A stretch of DNA of 64,000 nt from Scatonaster sp045598705 (GCA_045598705.1 JAZLMM010000012.1:1-64000), one strand, 5' to 3'; numbered from the stretch's first letter, positions 35,281 to 44,793 are shown. Notes: generated by a model not told the origin, from the letters alone. Numbers and translations are program-made.

Positions 35281-35913
35281 AATAAGAAACGGAGGCTCGA
35301 ATGAGAACCTCCGTCATCAATTGCCATTCATTACATCCGCTCAGTTGAGCCACTGCTCCGATTGCCCTATATTATCTACGAACCTCTAAGATCCTGTTCA
35401 TGCCGCCTTCGTGGAATTACTTAGTAATCTGACCTAGCAAACTACCTTTCCAACCAACCTGTGCACCGAAATGATGTCGTCTCCGAAGCTTCTTTTCCGT
35501 AACCTTATCATCTAGATCATCAACCGTGACCCTATGTCACCGTTCGTATCTCAGAGGATCCAGTAACTTACTTAGTTCCAGCTCGTCTCCTGTCATCTCT
35601 TGTAATCCATCACTACAGCCGCGAATCTGCTGCCTGCCTTCGTGACATCGGATTAAGCATCCAACCTGACCTGCGATTTGTGTCCACCATCGTGTCCCGT
35701 CAATCGCTGTTCGCTTTCCACTTGCTTCTACTATGGCTCCAACGGTTCCGATTCATCTTCGCTCATCTGGATCTCACAGAATCCGATTACTTCGTGATCA
35801 ATCTTCGTTTCCGGACCGTTTCTCAGTCCTTCCGTCTTTTCAACCTCGCCTGGTGTATTCACTCGTGGCGGCTATCATAGAGAACTTGGTGTGAACTCGT
35901 ATTCTCTTGAGCT
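35281..35913 (-). ncRNA. Large structured non-coding RNA, about 630 nt (ROOL/OLE-class candidate)
   Basis: A complete transcription unit without a credible ORF. A near-consensus promoter lies just upstream and an intrinsic terminator ends it. Predicted transcript from about 35913 down to 35281. Local helices I can see (RNA sense) include GAGAA/TTCTC near the 5' end, GGACT-gagaaac-GGTCC, GGAT-gctta-ATCC, GTGAC-atagg-GTCAC, ATTAC-taa-GTAAT and GAGC-agtg-GCTC. GCCGCC near the 5' end can pair with GGCGGC about 400 nt downstream, a long-range closure. Length, ornate structure and a Clostridia-like host resemble ROOL (rumen-originating, ornate, large) RNAs; OLE is less likely because no OapA gene is adjacent. 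The family assignment is inference; the presence of a large RNA gene is well supported. Confidence 0.75.
35290..35313 (-). terminator. Terminator of the large ncRNA
   Basis: CGGAGG/CCTCCG with an inner CTC/GAG extension and an ATTC loop, followed on the minus strand by TTTCTTATTT. It marks the RNA 3' end at about 35281. Confidence 0.88.
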
Positions 35914-35919
35914 AATTTC

Positions 35920-35947
35920 AGTATAGCATCCTCCCTAGAAATGTCAA
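35920..35947 (-). promoter_or_regulatory. Promoter of the large ncRNA
   Basis: Minus strand: TTGACA (35947-35942), 16-nt spacer, TATACT (35925-35920), preceded by TGC as an extended -10. This is one of the best promoter matches in the window and predicts high expression starting at about 35913. Confidence 0.88.
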
Positions 35948-35951
35948 CGTT

Positions 35952-36248
35952 TCAAACAATTTAGCAAGTAAAACTTCATTGTTATTTATGCACCCTGCAC
36001 AAAACGTTACGGGCGTATTACAGTTGCCTTTCGAATATGTTTCAAACCATTGGTGTTACTGGGTTTCCAGTTTTTCCATTTCGTGTGTCGTTTTCCTCTT
36101 CCCGCCTATTCGCCGTATCCATGTCAAACTTATGACGTGAAACCTTTACAATTCGTACATACTTTTACTCACCAAGTGACTTTTCCGTCACGATTCATGA
36201 TAAGATTTAATGTAGAATTCATTTATTGGATTTTGAGGGGTATCGTAA
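35952..36248. other. Intergenic region upstream of the ABC-2 transporter set
   Basis: No gene recognised. A small inverted repeat GTGAC-ttttcc-GTCAC (36176-36191) lies about 60 nt before the 36249 start and could be an operator or leader hairpin. No convincing plus-strand -35/-10 pair was found. Confidence 0.4.
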
Positions 36249-36824
36249 ATGAGAAGATGGTTCCAGCGAATCAACCGAGGTATTATTCTGCTGATATTAT
36301 TAGTGGTTGGCGTAGTCGTTTATTGTTGTATCGATGCATATCATCACCGGGCACAACGAGATAGAATTAATGAGGTGGTCGTTCGTCACGTTGAAGATAG
36401 CACCGTCCTTTATACCTTCTCAGAAATTCCGGATGTAAGTCCACAGGATGCATTCGAATTGAGTGAACAGAGTATCGCCTCATTATATGACCGTGCCATT
36501 TCTCTTAGCCACGATCTTTCCGGTAATAAGGCAATTCAACAGGAGATTGCCAACCAGTATGTCACCATACTCCAGCGCATTACAGTCTACTTTCGTAAGT
36601 TTCCAACTACCTGCACTCGTGAAGTAGTCTCTTTCCATGTAGAAGAGATTTATCATGACTCAGCTATGGTAAGACTAGAGATCGAGAATAAATTTACATT
36701 GATGGATGAAGATAGTAAGATCCATGTTGATTCCATTACTTCTATTGAATACTACTATCTCCTCGTGGAGAATGACGAGTGGAAAATCTATTCTATAGAA
36801 TCCGATTTATCGCAAATCCTCTAG
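36249..36824 (+). CDS. Signal-anchored protein of unknown function
   Basis: Protein of 191 residues. A basic N-terminus and one TM helix (about 10-30, GIILLILLVVGVVVYCCI) anchor an extracytoplasmic domain. Its C-terminal half looks like an alpha/beta NTF2-like fold (VVSFHVEEIYHDSAMVRLEIENKF...YYYLLVENDEWKIYSIE). It begins the plus-strand run that continues with the ABC-2 ATPase and permease, so it may be an accessory or immunity-like partner of that transporter. ATG 36249 follows GAGGGG by 8 nt. Not a known family to me. Confidence 0.8.
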   Translation: MRRWFQRINRGIILLILLVVGVVVYCCIDAYHHRAQRDRINEVVVRHVEDSTVLYTFSEIPDVSPQDAFELSEQSIASLYDRAISLSHDLSGNKAIQQEIANQYVTILQRITVYFRKFPTTCTREVVSFHVEEIYHDSAMVRLEIENKFTLMDEDSKIHVDSITSIEYYYLLVENDEWKIYSIESDLSQIL

Positions 36825-36889
36825 TGATCTACAAACGCAGATGTTCTGCCAATTCTATATCACATGACCAATGCAAGGAGTAAAGAAGC

Positions 36890-37828
36890 ATGTCAGACCA
36901 ACCAATCCAACCAGCACTATCCATCAAGGGAGCAACCAAGACTTATGGAAAGAAAGTCGCAGTTGATCATATTTCCTTTGATCTTTTCCCTGGTGAAGTT
37001 TTTGGTTTCGTAGGTCCAAACGGTGCTGGCAAAACCACCCTCATTAAGATGATCATGGGCTTCATTCGTCCAGACGAAGGAACCATCATCATCAATGGCT
37101 ATCATCGCAGAACACATTATGAGGAAGCTATGGCCTCCATTGGCGGAATCGTAGAGAATCCAGAGATGTATGGCAACCTCTCTGCAAGGTTAAACCTGAA
37201 GATGTATGCTCGCCTACACAAAAATGTCTCTGAGGATCGTATCAATGAACTGCTGGAACTAGTTGGATTGAGCGAACGTGCAGACGAGGCCGTGCGCAAA
37301 TTCTCACTTGGAATGAAGCAACGCATTGGTCTGGCGCAAGCCCTTCTTCACCGACCCAAAGTGCTCATTCTCGACGAACCGACCAATGGTCTCGACCCAG
37401 CTGGAATTCATCAACTTCGTGATATTCTTAAGCATTGCGCCCATGAAGAAGGCGTAGCCGTTATGGTCAGTAGCCATCTTCTATCCGAGATGCAGCTCAT
37501 GTGTGATCGCATTGGTATCATCAGTGTCGGCAAGCTCCTGCAGATATGTTCCATCGAGGAACTAATGAACCAGGCAAATGGTTCAACCTATCGAATCAAG
37601 ACATCTAATCCGCTTCAGGCCAAAGAAATTCTATCAAAATGCTACGACAACCCCATTACCAATCTAACTGCGGATACATTGGATATAGATATTGACGAGA
37701 GCATGATCAACGAGTGCGTACGCGTATTGGTAAATAGCGGTTCTGATATCCTAGGCGTACAGAAAGTCGAATCCTCCTTAGAAGAAGCTTTCCTGGAGAT
37801 TACGGGAGGAGGAATTGACGTTGAGTAA
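36890..37828 (+). CDS. ABC-2 type transporter, ATP-binding subunit
   Basis: Protein of 312 residues of the BcrA/CcmA-like class. Walker A GPNGAGKTTL, Q-loop region in IGGIVENPEMYGNL, signature FSLGMKQRIG, Walker B VLILDEPTNGLDPAG, then a C-terminal extension (about 225-312). Relatives export bacitracin, lantibiotics or act on the cell envelope. Its C-terminus overlaps the permease start by 8 nt. Confidence 0.93.
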   Translation: MSDQPIQPALSIKGATKTYGKKVAVDHISFDLFPGEVFGFVGPNGAGKTTLIKMIMGFIRPDEGTIIINGYHRRTHYEEAMASIGGIVENPEMYGNLSARLNLKMYARLHKNVSEDRINELLELVGLSERADEAVRKFSLGMKQRIGLAQALLHRPKVLILDEPTNGLDPAGIHQLRDILKHCAHEEGVAVMVSSHLLSEMQLMCDRIGIISVGKLLQICSIEELMNQANGSTYRIKTSNPLQAKEILSKCYDNPITNLTADTLDIDIDESMINECVRVLVNSGSDILGVQKVESSLEEAFLEITGGGIDVE

Positions 37829-39407
37829 GATTATTGCACTATACCACAATGAAATGATTAAGTTATCTCACCAATTACTGGTTTGGACACTCTGCATCAT
37901 CATGTGTGTTGTAGCAGCTTTATCGCCGCTGTTCAATTATAAGATGAATTTGGCTCCTTCTTATATGTCAGACAAAGTGGATAAGGCCAGTATCACTGCC
38001 GCCTACGATAGTTCAAAGGAGAAGCTTGGTGACCCGAATCGCTTCGTGAATCACTCTACCATACGAATCTATACTCAAAACGATATCATTGAGTTATTTG
38101 CCACATACTATGATTTCGGCAGCGATGAAGAGAAAAACATAGAGAACGCTACAAACTATATAAACATGAGTCTATATAGCGCCATGTTGGTAAACTATGA
38201 TTTTGATCGATACCCGATCAACGATACCGCTTTGTCCTTGAATGCATATCGAGAATACGAGTCTACTTTTCGTTCATTTATCTTCCATAATGAGATACCT
38301 TTCGCTGAGCGAGACGGCGAATGGTACAAAGAATACTGCTCACTGAATCACGAATTGGAACTTGCACGTTCTGCTCTTTATAACCACTCTTACCCTGATT
38401 TTGTCGAAGCATTAAAATTACGCAATGATAGTCACTCGAGCCAACAGAGTCATGCGCTTGACATCGTTCAAAAGATGGCTGAAATTGATGAGAACGGAGA
38501 AATGAATGTAGCCGAGTCACTTCAGTTAGAGAATCTCCTGCAACTATACTTTGAAGCACAGGATAACCTTCTGAAAGGGGTTGAAGTATATAATGACTCC
38601 TACATCCCGCTAACTGATTCACGCCGTGCGGAAATGGAAGATGCAGTCAAGATTCTGGAATACCAGATTGCTCACCATTCTTTTCCTTCGTCCAAGAGCG
38701 CTACGGCTAGTGAGTCCGTAATGTTTGGCATTTCAGCCGGTCGATTCATCCTTATCGTTCTGACCATTATTATCGCAGGTTCAAGCATTTCCGGTGAGAT
38801 TGCTTCCGGTTCCATTAAATCCCTCATCATTGCACCCGTAAAGCGTTGGAAAATCTTTGTCGCCAAACTGCTTGCGATTCTGACCTGGATCCTTGCTGGC
38901 GGCTTCCTCACCACACTGATTGCTACGCTAAGCGTCGGGTTCACACATGGTTTCTCCTCGCTTCTTCCCTATTACTACGTCTCGGGAGGCGCTGTAAAGA
39001 GTCTGCCTTTTCTGCTGTTTGCTTTCCTACATTTCTTGGTCAGCAACATTGAGATGCTGATTTACGTACTGGTGGCCTTCGTCATCTCCTGTCTCAGTAA
39101 GAATTCCGGAGCCGCCTGCGGGTTAGCAACCGCATTGATTATGAGTAACAGTTTAATCACGTTTCTTCTGGGCGGATTCACTCATTTTACTTGGATAGAC
39201 TTCCTACCCGTTAGTAACATGGATATCACGCCCAAGGTCTTCTCACATCTTCCACTTTGTGGACACGCAGGTCTTGAGAACGGACTTCTGTCTTCGTCCG
39301 CTTCTGCCAGTCTGTCCCTCCGATTCTCCACAATCTACCTGATTATCCTCACGTTTACTTTATTATGGATAGCCTATGATGGATTTGTCAGGAAGGATAT
39401 CCAGTAA
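37821..39407 (+). CDS. ABC-2 type transporter, permease subunit
   Basis: Protein of 528 residues. TM1 lies at about 15-40, a large extracytoplasmic domain of about 240 residues follows, then five or six TM helices in the C-terminal half (FILIVLTIIIAGSSISGEIASG and onward). This ABC2_membrane layout is typical of BcrB/NatB-like permeases with an outer domain. The start is TTG 37821, 8 nt after GGAGG within the ATPase gene; another TTG two codons earlier is too close to the SD. It converges with the radical SAM gene, overlapping it by 20 bp at the 3' end. Confidence 0.88.
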   Translation: MSKIIALYHNEMIKLSHQLLVWTLCIIMCVVAALSPLFNYKMNLAPSYMSDKVDKASITAAYDSSKEKLGDPNRFVNHSTIRIYTQNDIIELFATYYDFGSDEEKNIENATNYINMSLYSAMLVNYDFDRYPINDTALSLNAYREYESTFRSFIFHNEIPFAERDGEWYKEYCSLNHELELARSALYNHSYPDFVEALKLRNDSHSSQQSHALDIVQKMAEIDENGEMNVAESLQLENLLQLYFEAQDNLLKGVEVYNDSYIPLTDSRRAEMEDAVKILEYQIAHHSFPSSKSATASESVMFGISAGRFILIVLTIIIAGSSISGEIASGSIKSLIIAPVKRWKIFVAKLLAILTWILAGGFLTTLIATLSVGFTHGFSSLLPYYYVSGGAVKSLPFLLFAFLHFLVSNIEMLIYVLVAFVISCLSKNSGAACGLATALIMSNSLITFLLGGFTHFTWIDFLPVSNMDITPKVFSHLPLCGHAGLENGLLSSSASASLSLRFSTIYLIILTFTLLWIAYDGFVRKDIQ

Positions 39408-40308
39408 AATCTCTTCCCTGTACAATGTGTCTTGCCCTAAAATAAGCGTCTATTCGATTCCGAGTCTGGCGCTTATTTGCTACCCACATCGGTGCAATTA
39501 GATCGCGCTTTGCCCCGTCGCCCGTCATGCGGTAGACGACAAGGTTCGGAGAAAGTCTGTTTACTATTTTCCCAAGGAATTCGATATACTCATCTTGTTC
39601 CATCAACGAAAAAGGTTCATGAAGATACTGTTCACCCAAATCAGTGTCACGCAAAACATTTAAGTTGGCAATCTTTAATCCGTGAATTGGAAGATGTGCA
39701 CAGTAATCGATTGTTTCCATCATCTGTGTCTTCGTCTCACACGGAAGGTCCATGATCACATGCACGATAATATCCAGCCCTGGAATCTGATTTAACCTTC
39801 GAACCGTCTCTTCAAACACCGGGAGCGAATATCCGCGCCTCATCCATTTTGCTGAAGATTCGTGAACAGATTGAAGTCCCAATTCGATCCATACATGTGT
39901 GCGCGAAGCAAGACCCGTAAGAATCTCATACATCCTTTCGCTTACCACATCCGGTCGGGTAGCAATAGAAATACCTACCACTTCTTCATCTGATACTGCT
40001 TCATAATACTTCGAAGACAATTCCTCCTCGTTGCCATATGTATTCGAAAAGTTCTGAAAATATGCGATATACTTGTGTGATGTACACTTCTCTGACACTT
40101 TCATCTTGGCCTGTCGAAGTTGGTCAGAAATAGAAAGACTACGATCCGCGGCAAATTCTCCGGATCCCACGCCGCTACAGAAGATACAGCCACGATAGCC
40201 CAACGTTCCATCTCGATTGGGGCATGTACATCCCGCATCTAACGCAATGCGGTAGACCTTATCTCCGAATAGTGTTCGGTAGTATTCATTAGCACTTCGA
40301 TAACTCAC
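39388..40308 (-). CDS. TIGR01212-family radical SAM protein (YhcC-like)
   Basis: Protein of 306 residues. The unusual cluster motif is CTCPNRDGTLGYRGCIFC, with Cys spacing typical of TIGR01212 rather than CxxxCxxC. A typical radical SAM barrel follows (IELGLQSVHESSAKWMRRGY). The family's reaction is unknown. It starts at GTG 40308, overlapping the dinB stop, with GGGAGG 4 nt upstream. Confidence 0.9.
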   Translation of the reverse strand: MSYRSANEYYRTLFGDKVYRIALDAGCTCPNRDGTLGYRGCIFCSGVGSGEFAADRSLSISDQLRQAKMKVSEKCTSHKYIAYFQNFSNTYGNEEELSSKYYEAVSDEEVVGISIATRPDVVSERMYEILTGLASRTHVWIELGLQSVHESSAKWMRRGYSLPVFEETVRRLNQIPGLDIIVHVIMDLPCETKTQMMETIDYCAHLPIHGLKIANLNVLRDTDLGEQYLHEPFSLMEQDEYIEFLGKIVNRLSPNLVVYRMTGDGAKRDLIAPMWVANKRQTRNRIDAYFRARHIVQGRDFTGYPS

Positions 40309-41552
40309 AGATCCTCCCGAAAACCGCCGTGCGGATGATCCTGACGATCCGGAGCAATCAGATCGTCTTTCCCCTCAAGTTGTGTACCTCGGACTACTGA
40401 ACCACTTCCAAATCTTGCTCGAATGGTATCCAGTGTCTGATTGATTCGATCATCTCGTTGTAGTTTCTCATAATTTTCGAAAATCGTCATCTGGCGCGGT
40501 GTATTCTCGTCCGTAAGATTCGTAGTACGAACACCAATACTGCGAAGCGGGGCATGCCAATCGTAGCTCTCATCGAATAGTTCCATAGCAAGCTTAGCGA
40601 TCTCCTGTTCATCGTTCGTCTCTGAAGGAAGTCTTCTCTGCTTCTCATAAGCATTCAAAGCATTATCTCGAACCCAAATCGTCACTGTGCCAGCATAGAA
40701 GTGATGTTTGCGAAGTCGCCCCGCCACCTGCGATGACAGCGCCAATATCGTCTTCCACACATCCTGTCGACATGTCATATCTCGTGGCGTCGTCGTACTG
40801 TTTCCGATTGACTTCAGAGGTCTTGTATATGAAGCTGCATGTACCTCTTCATCTTCTAGGCCATTGGCACTTCGCCACAGTGAATATCCGTTCTTTCCTA
40901 ACGCTGACACCACGAAATCTAGGTCAAGCGCGGCAAGATCGCCAATTGTCTTGACGTTCATCTTTGCAAAAGCAGCGTTGGTCGCACGACCTACGAACAG
41001 AAGATCACTCACCGGCAAAGGCCAGACGATCTCCTTGAAGTTCTCTTCTGTGATCTCAGTCGTGGCATCCGGTTTCTTATAGTCAGACCCAAGTTTGGCA
41101 AAGGTCTTATTGAAGCTTACACCTGCTGAGCAGGTCAATCCTAATTCTTCGCGCACTCTTCTTCGGATTTCATCTGCAATCTCCTTTGCCGACTTCTCCG
41201 AACAACCCGTCACGTCCAACCAACACTCATCCAAGCCAAAAGGCTCAACTTTGTCGGTATATTGGAGAAACATCTCACGAATACGTTCAGAGTAGTACAC
41301 ATATTGGTCAAAATGTGCTGGAACGACCAGAAGCTCTGGGCATTTCTCCTTCGCCTGCCAAATTGCTTCAGCCGTCTTCACCCCTTTGGCCTGGGCCAAT
41401 GGATTCTTCGCAAGGATAATGCCATGTCTCTCTCGGCTATCACCGCCAACTGCCATAGGAATATTGCGCCACTGCGGATGACTTCTCATCTCAACCGAGG
41501 CGAAGAAACAATTCTGATCCACATGAAGGATGTCTCGATGAGTCAAATGCAT
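40305..41552 (-). CDS. dinB: DNA polymerase IV
   Basis: Y-family translesion polymerase of 415 residues. The catalytic acids are in HVDQNCFFASVE and FGLDECWLDVT; a little-finger domain follows (SIGNSTTTPRDM). It bypasses damaged bases in an error-prone way. The C-terminus has no clear QL(S/D)LF beta-clamp motif. AAGGGAG lies just before ATG 41552. No SOS box was recognised upstream. Confidence 0.94.
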   Translation of the reverse strand: MHLTHRDILHVDQNCFFASVEMRSHPQWRNIPMAVGGDSRERHGIILAKNPLAQAKGVKTAEAIWQAKEKCPELLVVPAHFDQYVYYSERIREMFLQYTDKVEPFGLDECWLDVTGCSEKSAKEIADEIRRRVREELGLTCSAGVSFNKTFAKLGSDYKKPDATTEITEENFKEIVWPLPVSDLLFVGRATNAAFAKMNVKTIGDLAALDLDFVVSALGKNGYSLWRSANGLEDEEVHAASYTRPLKSIGNSTTTPRDMTCRQDVWKTILALSSQVAGRLRKHHFYAGTVTIWVRDNALNAYEKQRRLPSETNDEQEIAKLAMELFDESYDWHAPLRSIGVRTTNLTDENTPRQMTIFENYEKLQRDDRINQTLDTIRARFGSGSVVRGTQLEGKDDLIAPDRQDHPHGGFREDL

Positions 41553-41709
41553 TTCTCCCTTGTGTAAACATTTGTTTGTTTTATCGTATCACAATACGTG
41601 TAGAAATGCTATCCCTATACCCTATTTCTGATGAAATTAAAAATCACTATAAACATAAGCAAATCATAGATATATACGTGTACATTAACAATATATTCAT
41701 ATTTTATCC

Positions 41710-41738
41710 TTTCATTTTTTCTTTGAGATATGTATAAT
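41710..41738 (+). promoter_or_regulatory. Promoter of the two-component system
   Basis: TTTCAT (41710-41715), 17-nt spacer, TATAAT (41733-41738), leaving a leader of about 75 nt. The rest of the 41553-41820 gap is AT-rich with no other feature seen. Confidence 0.55.
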
Positions 41739-41820
41739 GACTAAAAGACAAGTTTTTTTATTCTTGTAAATTTGGGGGCTACAATATAGTAGTAATCGAT
41801 ATTTGAAGGATGGTGATTGT

Positions 41821-42528
41821 ATGGCAAAACATCGCATTTTACTGGTTGATGATGATACAGATATCCTTGAGATCAACCGTTCGTTTTTAACAAATGAGGG
41901 CTATGATGTAAGTGTTGCAACAAGTATTGCAACAACGCTTCAGAAGGTAGAGACAAATTCTTTTGACTGCATCGTGTTGGACATCATGCTTCCGGATGGT
42001 ACTGCGTATGATCTTCCTTCTAAGATTCACGTATATTCCAATGCACCGATTATCTTCCTTTCTGCTAAAGATCAGCTGGAAGATAAGATTACCGGATTCA
42101 AGGCCGGTGGCGATGACTACATGACAAAGCCTTATAACCTGCCCGAGTTGTCCGCTCGTATTTCTGCGCATATCCGCAGAAACATGACACGTGACGGTTT
42201 CTTGATGGAGTTCCCACCGCTCACCATGAATGTCAAGACGCGTGAAGTTCTCCTCAATGATGTTCAGGTTCATCTGACCAATCGTGAATTCGATATTTTG
42301 CGACTTCTGGCTGAAACACCAAATGTCATCGTTCCTTTTGCAAGAATCTATTCTCATGTTTGGGGTGATGATGGTCTTTGTGACAATCACTTGGTCATGG
42401 TTAATATCAGTTATCTTAGAAAGAAGATGGAGAAAGCGGATCCTTCTGTTCAGTTCGTGAAGACTGAATGGGGCAGTGGATATTCTTTCAGTTATCCGCC
42501 GATTCGTAACACGATGCGCGCTGAGTAA
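41821..42528 (+). CDS. OmpR-family response regulator
   Basis: Protein of 235 residues: receiver domain with the acidic pocket DDD (10-12), phospho-acceptor Asp54 in VLDIMLPDG and the Lys in MTKPYNL; winged-helix effector domain from about 135 (LTNREFDILRLLAETPN...YLRKKMEKADP). Start ATG 41821 is 10 nt after AAGGA. It pairs with the sensor kinase 30 nt downstream. Confidence 0.94.
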   Translation: MAKHRILLVDDDTDILEINRSFLTNEGYDVSVATSIATTLQKVETNSFDCIVLDIMLPDGTAYDLPSKIHVYSNAPIIFLSAKDQLEDKITGFKAGGDDYMTKPYNLPELSARISAHIRRNMTRDGFLMEFPPLTMNVKTREVLLNDVQVHLTNREFDILRLLAETPNVIVPFARIYSHVWGDDGLCDNHLVMVNISYLRKKMEKADPSVQFVKTEWGSGYSFSYPPIRNTMRAE

Positions 42529-42558
42529 TCCCTCTTTTCTGGAGAAAGTGTAGTTTTC

Positions 42559-44739
42559 ATGGCATCAAATGAACTGAAAACAACAAAGAAACGCTTTCCA
42601 GTCGCCATCTCTGTAATCATTTTGTTTTCTATTATCGTTGTCTCTTCGGTGATTTTCCTTCTCGTAAATCACCGAAGAGGCAACGATTTTTCTTATACCT
42701 CCTCCGGCGCATTGAACCTCATTGACTGGAATAATGATGAATCCATGATTCTGCAGAAAGGTTGGACTTTCTACCCCAATGCACTGCTTACGCCAGGAAT
42801 GATTGAAGAAAACAAGTCGGATAATACAAGGGGGGAGAAATACTCCTACTACCGATACGTCTCCATCACCACTGATGGATGGACAGATCTTGGAAACGCT
42901 GCAGAATTTGTTTCCGTTGGTACACAGACCGCTATGGGGCGTCACGGTGTCGGGACATATTACATTAACCTACTGGTCAATCCTAATATTGACTACGTTG
43001 TATTGAATTTTCCAAATATCTCCCAAGCCGCTACCATTTGGGTAAATGGCCAAACCAAGCGTCACTTCGGTATAGTTTCCGATAACGAACAGAATTTTGT
43101 GCCAGCTCAAATTTGTGCAGATATTCAAGTTGAGCCAGACGAAGATGGTCACATTGAGATTGTCATTCAATGTGCGAACTTCTCGTCCGATTGGGGTGGA
43201 ATTCTATGTAGTCCGTGTGTAGCTTCTTCTTCCTCAGCAGGAATCATCAAGTTTTCAGCGATCGTATCCTTAGCAGTACTTTGTACATTTCTTGTCTTCT
43301 TTATTGTTGGTGGATACTTTATTTCTAAGACGTTCAATGGGAAGAAGAAGCTCTACTTCTATATCCTTATGTTTTCTACGAACATTCTTCTCGAAATCTT
43401 CACACCAACCATTACCCTTCTTGGCAAGAACTGGAACGCCTTGTTAGAGACGTCGTTACTGATCTTGGCCAATTACTGGTCATATCTATTCTTCTTTACT
43501 TTGCACCCACGTGGATTAAGCAAGTTTTTCGAGAAGATTCGCAACTATGAGTTATCGATATTCTCTATTCTGACCACTTTGTATTTACTTACATATTGGT
43601 TCTTCCCAGTTCTTCTATATCGTCGTTCTTCAGAAATTGCAAATATGACACTCTTACTGATTACAGGTGCTTTCAATATTTTCCGTGTTTTCTATTTAGC
43701 TCGGAAGCGTGATCACGGCATGCTGCTCTATATCCTTGCTTCTTTTCTCTCACTCGTCTTGCACATCGCACCACTCATTCATTTTCAATACTATCTTTAC
43801 ATTACCTTCCACGGCTTCCTTCTCATCTTCTGGGCAGTAGGATTCACATTGTATTTCGTATTAGATTATGTAAAAACATATGACAAACTGTCTGCCAACG
43901 TGAAGAATCTGGCCAACGCCGTCGAAGAAAAGACAAAATATATCACTCGCGTAAATCAGGACTTACTGAAGAATCATGAGAAACTGCTGGAAAATGAGGA
44001 AGCACGCAAGAAGATGATGTCCAATGTTTCTCACGATTTGCGCACGCCGATTACTGCAATACGCGGATACGTGGAGTTGATGTTAAATGCCAAAGAACCT
44101 CTTTCCCGAGACCAGGAAGTGCAGTATCTCAATAACATGCACACCCGTAGCGTCCAGATGGAACAACTCATTTCCGATTTGGTTCAGCTTACTCGAATGG
44201 AGTCCGAGAACGACACGATTGAGAAGATGCCCATCAGCATTAAAGAAATGGTGGGAGAACTTTACCAATTGTATCATGCAGAATGTGAAGGAACCGAGAA
44301 GATTGTCACTTTCTCTGCCCCAAGCGACGATGACTTGTATATAGATGGTGACCCGAAGAAACTTATACGAGTATTTGAGAACATTATCGTAAACGCGATG
44401 AAGTACACAAAGGAAGACGGCCGTATAGACATTATCTGTCACCGCTATGACGATCCAGCTATGTTGGACGGTAATGCCGTCGAAGTATTGGTCAAAGACA
44501 ACGGTGTAGGCATCCCTGCCAATGAAGTGCCCTACGTATTTGACCGTTTCTATCGAGCCGAGAATTCCGGCATCAACAAGACCGGCTCCGGATTAGGCCT
44601 ATCTATTGTAAAGAGTGTAATGAATAAGCATGGTGGCAAGATCTGGGCAGAGAGTGAAGAAGGCAAGGGATCCGAATTCCACATTGTGTTCAGAGCCTCT
44701 GATTTCTCTCTCGACGAGATGGACGAAGATGAAGAATAA
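42559..44739 (+). CDS. Sensor histidine kinase with a 7TMR-DISM sensory region
   Basis: Protein of 726 residues. TM1 (about 14-36) is followed by an extracellular beta-rich domain (about 50-220) of 7TMR-DISM extracellular type, which in relatives binds carbohydrates, then seven TM helices (about 225-435), a coiled coil, HisKA with phospho-acceptor His492 (NVSHDLRTPITAIRGY) and HATPase (VNAMKYTKEDG, VKDNGVGIP, GSGLGLSIV). Its ligand is unknown; no sugar transport genes are adjacent. The SD is distant (GGAGAAAG, 13 nt). Confidence 0.92.
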   Translation: MASNELKTTKKRFPVAISVIILFSIIVVSSVIFLLVNHRRGNDFSYTSSGALNLIDWNNDESMILQKGWTFYPNALLTPGMIEENKSDNTRGEKYSYYRYVSITTDGWTDLGNAAEFVSVGTQTAMGRHGVGTYYINLLVNPNIDYVVLNFPNISQAATIWVNGQTKRHFGIVSDNEQNFVPAQICADIQVEPDEDGHIEIVIQCANFSSDWGGILCSPCVASSSSAGIIKFSAIVSLAVLCTFLVFFIVGGYFISKTFNGKKKLYFYILMFSTNILLEIFTPTITLLGKNWNALLETSLLILANYWSYLFFFTLHPRGLSKFFEKIRNYELSIFSILTTLYLLTYWFFPVLLYRRSSEIANMTLLLITGAFNIFRVFYLARKRDHGMLLYILASFLSLVLHIAPLIHFQYYLYITFHGFLLIFWAVGFTLYFVLDYVKTYDKLSANVKNLANAVEEKTKYITRVNQDLLKNHEKLLENEEARKKMMSNVSHDLRTPITAIRGYVELMLNAKEPLSRDQEVQYLNNMHTRSVQMEQLISDLVQLTRMESENDTIEKMPISIKEMVGELYQLYHAECEGTEKIVTFSAPSDDDLYIDGDPKKLIRVFENIIVNAMKYTKEDGRIDIICHRYDDPAMLDGNAVEVLVKDNGVGIPANEVPYVFDRFYRAENSGINKTGSGLGLSIVKSVMNKHGGKIWAESEEGKGSEFHIVFRASDFSLDEMDEDEE

Positions 44740-44744
44740 AGAGA

Positions 44745-44768
44745 AAGGGCTGTCGTCCGACAGCCCTT
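44745..44768 (+). terminator. Terminator of the two-component operon
   Basis: The 10-bp perfect stem AAGGGCTGTC/GACAGCCCTT has a GTCC loop and starts 6 nt past the kinase stop. It may also serve the convergent DUF1858 gene. Confidence 0.85.
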
Positions 44769-44793
44769 CTTATCTGCTATGAATCAAGATAAA

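Noticed and set aside
35680..35880. 66-codon open frame in the large intergenic region
   Set aside because: It is antisense to the predicted RNA, has no SD, and the promoter and terminator in the region face the other way.
35281..35913. tmRNA, RNase P RNA or 6S RNA
   Set aside because: No tRNA-like 3' end, no GAGGAAAGTCC-type RNase P core, and the length is far above 6S.
37815..37820. Permease start at the upstream TTG (37815)
   Set aside because: It lies only 2 nt from the GGAGG core; TTG 37821 has normal spacing.
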